Positions 6,829 through 8,413 of a stretch of DNA of 8,413 nucleotides are shown in pieces (position 1 is the first letter of the stretch; every line of letters starts with the position of its first letter). The notes beneath the pieces were generated by a model. It searched no databases and was not told the origin of the DNA. It was given only the letters and a program-made list of their open reading frames with translations. The stretch lies in assembly GCA_013813945.1 (NCBI GenBank), contig JACCQV010000697.1:1-8413 (forward strand), in the 5' to 3' direction. The position numbers were made by a program, and so were the translations under genes. Source of the DNA: Deltaproteobacteria bacterium. GTDB lineage: Bacteria; Myxococcota_A; Polyangia; Haliangiales; Haliangiaceae.

Positions 6829-6847
6829 CGATCGGCCATGTGATCGC
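6828..6847 (+). other. Second hairpin in the 6781-6924 gap
   Basis: GCGATC (6828-6833) and GATCGC (6842-6847) form a perfect 6-bp inverted repeat with an 8-base spacer, directly abutting the preceding hairpin. It could be part of the terminator region or an operator for the downstream lipoprotein genes. I see nothing else clear in this 144-bp gap, and no confident promoter. Confidence 0.25.
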
Positions 6848-6924
6848 GATGACTTGCCGGTCCCGCCACCTGGCATCAACCGTGCTCGTGCTCACCTGGC
6901 CAGTCGACTCGCCCCCAAGGTGCC

Positions 6925-7788
6925 ATGCGCAAGCTCCCTTCCCTCGCCTCCCTGATCGCCCTCAGTCTCGTTGCGTGTGCAACGACCGCCGGTGAAGAGA
7001 CCGATGACCTCGACGTCGATGGCGACGGCAAGGCCGACGGCATCCTCATCGTCAAGAAGCGGCGCTCGATGACGGCGGTCAAGTGTCCCGCTGGAACCGC
7101 CAAGGCCAAGGTCGCGTTCTTCGATGCGGACTCCACGATCCGCGTCTCGAAGACCGGCGTCGTCACGGCCGTCAGCGCCACCGACGTCAACGTCCTTCCG
7201 TTCGCCGCCAAGGAGATCAAGCGCCTCGCTGGCGAGGGCTACGTGATCGCTGTTGTCTCGAACCAAGGCGGCGTCGGAACGAGTACGGCGAAGTTCACGA
7301 TCGCCGAGAAAGCACTCGCCCTCGCGGTGTCCAAGCTGCGCAAGCAAGGGGCGCCGGTACACTACTTCGACTTCGCCGAGGCCTACGACAACTTCCGCAA
7401 GCCGGCCACCGGCATGGCCGACCTCCTCGACGACAAGATCACCACCAAGTGCGGTGAGGGCATCGACTTCTCCAAGTCATTCATGGTCGGCGACTCCGGC
7501 TACAAGACGAACGTCGACGGGCCGCACCCCGACGGTCGCCCAGCCGACGACTTCTCGAACACGGATCGTCTGTTCGCCGAGAACCTCGACATTCCGTTCC
7601 ACGAGCCGACCGACTTCTTCCACTGGCGCGACTACGAGGTCTTCAACATCGCGAAGCCGTGGGAGCTGATGGAATTCCTCGACGCGATCGACGCCCGTGC
7701 CGAGGAGCTTCGCGCTGACGGCGACGAGGATGCGGCGACTGAGCTCGAGGACGAGGCTGCGTCCAACCGCGTAGTCAACCAGCTCTGA
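6925..7788 (+). CDS. Predicted lipoprotein with PNKP-type polynucleotide 3'-phosphatase (HAD) domain
   Basis: HAD-superfamily phosphatase of the PNK3P type, the family that removes 3'-phosphates from broken DNA ends. Residues 1-17 form a signal peptide with lipobox LVAC (Cys18). A Ca-binding-like loop, DVDGDGKAD (30-38), follows. HAD motif I is FFDADST with Asp67 and Asp69. Motif II is VVSNQGG (Ser112). FRKPATGMADLL (157-168) gives motif III Lys159, as in the RKP-TGM block of human PNKP. FMVGDSG (186-192) and DDFSNTDRLFAENLDIPF (208-225) with FFHW give motif IV and the PNKP-specific DFS-DRLFA-N signature. The usual DxDGT is DxDST here, still compatible with the motif. There is no kinase or FHA domain. 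AAGG sits four bases before the ATG. The stop overlaps the next gene by one base. Activity and location are inferred. Confidence 0.82.
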   Translation: MRKLPSLASLIALSLVACATTAGEETDDLDVDGDGKADGILIVKKRRSMTAVKCPAGTAKAKVAFFDADSTIRVSKTGVVTAVSATDVNVLPFAAKEIKRLAGEGYVIAVVSNQGGVGTSTAKFTIAEKALALAVSKLRKQGAPVHYFDFAEAYDNFRKPATGMADLLDDKITTKCGEGIDFSKSFMVGDSGYKTNVDGPHPDGRPADDFSNTDRLFAENLDIPFHEPTDFFHWRDYEVFNIAKPWELMEFLDAIDARAEELRADGDEDAATELEDEAASNRVVNQL

Positions 7789-8267
7789 TGCGAGTCGCCG
7801 GCCTCCTCGTGCTGGCGCTACTCGGCTGCAGCAAGTCGTCGTCGCAGGCACCCGACAAGGGAAGCGCCGTCGCGCCGGTCACGGTCGGCTCGGGCAGCGC
7901 CGATTGCAGCAAGCTCGACGCGCCGGTCAAGGCGATGTTCGAACGCATGGGCACGCAGATCTCCGGGATCGAGGCCGCGTTCGCCGATGGCGCCGACTGC
8001 AAGAAGCTCGAGTCGGCCCTCCGCGCGCTCGATACGCCGCGCTACATGGAGGACATGAAGGGCTTCGCTCTGCACATGAAGCCGCTGATGACGCCTGCGT
8101 GCGAGGGGTATCTCAACGAGCTCGGCAGCACGGGCGAGGCCACGTTCAAGGGCCGGTTCGAGAAGCTCCTGCCCGTCGCCAAGGCGGCCCACGAGCGTTG
8201 CACCGACGAGAGCGTACGCGCTGCGATCGGAGCGACGTTGCAGATGTTCATGCGCAGGAAGGGCTAG
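7788..8267 (+). CDS. Small Cys-containing lipoprotein, function unknown
   Basis: I do not recognise a family. The 159-residue protein has a signal peptide with lipobox LLGC (Cys14), then a Ser/Gly/Val-rich linker to about residue 38. The rest is a mostly helical domain with four further cysteines (40, 71, 105, 138) that could form two disulfides, consistent with export to the periplasm or outer membrane. The helical part has a repeated Cys-Lys-Lys-Leu/Cys-Ser-Lys-Leu pattern (40-43 and 71-74) and a Met/Phe-rich stretch around 87-102. The ATG overlaps the phosphatase stop codon (TGATG), indicating translational coupling and probably a shared role or location with the PNKP-like lipoprotein. Confidence 0.8.
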   Translation: MRVAGLLVLALLGCSKSSSQAPDKGSAVAPVTVGSGSADCSKLDAPVKAMFERMGTQISGIEAAFADGADCKKLESALRALDTPRYMEDMKGFALHMKPLMTPACEGYLNELGSTGEATFKGRFEKLLPVAKAAHERCTDESVRAAIGATLQMFMRRKG

Positions 8268-8293
8268 CGTCAATGCTGGTCAGTTGAGGTCGT

Positions 8294-8330
8294 TCGTGCA
8301 CGTGCACGTGTCACGTGCTCGTACACGTCC
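8294..8330 (-). repeat. Degenerate hexanucleotide tandem repeat (GNACGW)
   Basis: Read on the minus strand, 8330 to 8294 is a run of six units: GGACGT, GTACGA, GCACGT, GACACGT (one extra base), GCACGT, GCACGA. It contains three CACGTG sites on the plus strand (8299-8304, 8305-8310, 8312-8317) and a 14-bp perfect palindrome at 8295-8308. It lies between two convergent genes, so it may be a satellite-like repeat or a bidirectional end structure. Confidence 0.6.
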
Positions 8331-8334
8331 ACGA

Positions 8335-8413
8335 TCATCGGCAAAGCTTGCTCAGCATGCCGACCACCCGGACCAAGAGCAGCTTGGCCGCAGCCAGGTC
8401 CGACGCCGGCACC
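8335..8413 (-). CDS. C-terminal end of a minus-strand gene, possibly four-helix-bundle (S23-type) protein
   Basis: Reading from the right edge, 25 codons in one minus frame end in TGA at 8335-8337. Nearly all have G or C in the third position, much more than the other two minus frames over the same stretch, so this is probably coding. The peptide ends DLAAAKLLLVRVVGMLSKLC plus Arg, an amphipathic helix. This resembles, from memory, the last helix of four-helix-bundle proteins related to the 23S rRNA intervening-sequence protein. The match is short, so the family call is tentative; the gene enters from beyond the window. Confidence 0.42.
   Translation of the reverse strand, partial: VPASDLAAAKLLLVRVVGMLSKLCR

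Noticed and set aside
8291..8330. CRISPR-like array
   Set aside because: Units are only six bases, contiguous, with no spacers; it is a simple tandem repeat.

Overview
The window is GC-rich, with strong G/C preference at third codon positions. It carries many lipoproteins, a Cys-rich secreted zinc peptidase and a proline-rich outer-membrane-type protein. This points to a Gram-negative bacterium of the Myxococcota (deltaproteobacterial) kind. That assignment is an inference from style and gene content; there is no rRNA or other marker in the window.

Layout. Positions 1-1700 (minus strand) hold nearly all of an OPT-family oligopeptide/metal-chelate transporter, whose C-terminus runs off the left edge. 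A 66-bp divergent gap follows, with a plausible promoter that would start a leaderless transcript. Positions 1767-3113 (plus) encode a Cys-rich lipoprotein with a C-terminal MepA/LAS-type zinc endopeptidase domain. An intergenic stretch (3114-3259) rich in potential stem-loops leads into a 76-81-residue Hc1/histone-H1-like protein that has only the helical core and no basic tail.

Positions 3559-6780 (plus) form a tight four-gene run with gaps of 14, 14 and 5 bp. The genes are a secreted, proline-rich, beta-barrel-like protein and then three unrelated SAM-dependent methyltransferase-fold proteins: a generic class I enzyme, a thiopurine methyltransferase (tpm) and a DUF938/UPF0585 protein. After a 144-bp gap with two candidate hairpins, 6925-8267 (plus) holds two lipoprotein genes sharing one base (TGATG). 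The first carries a stand-alone polynucleotide-kinase-3'-phosphatase (PNKP) type HAD domain; the second is a small Cys-containing lipoprotein of unknown function. The right edge has a convergent minus-strand gene end, possibly the C-terminus of a four-helix-bundle protein, with a degenerate hexanucleotide repeat just beyond its stop.

How the genes fit together: envelope and secreted functions dominate (peptide uptake, wall hydrolysis, an outer-membrane protein, two lipoproteins), mixed with a small-molecule methylation cluster and a nucleoid-type protein. No CRISPR, insertion sequence, tRNA or rRNA was seen. The most unusual object is the predicted lipid-anchored DNA 3'-phosphatase-like protein, since its family is otherwise known for intracellular DNA repair.
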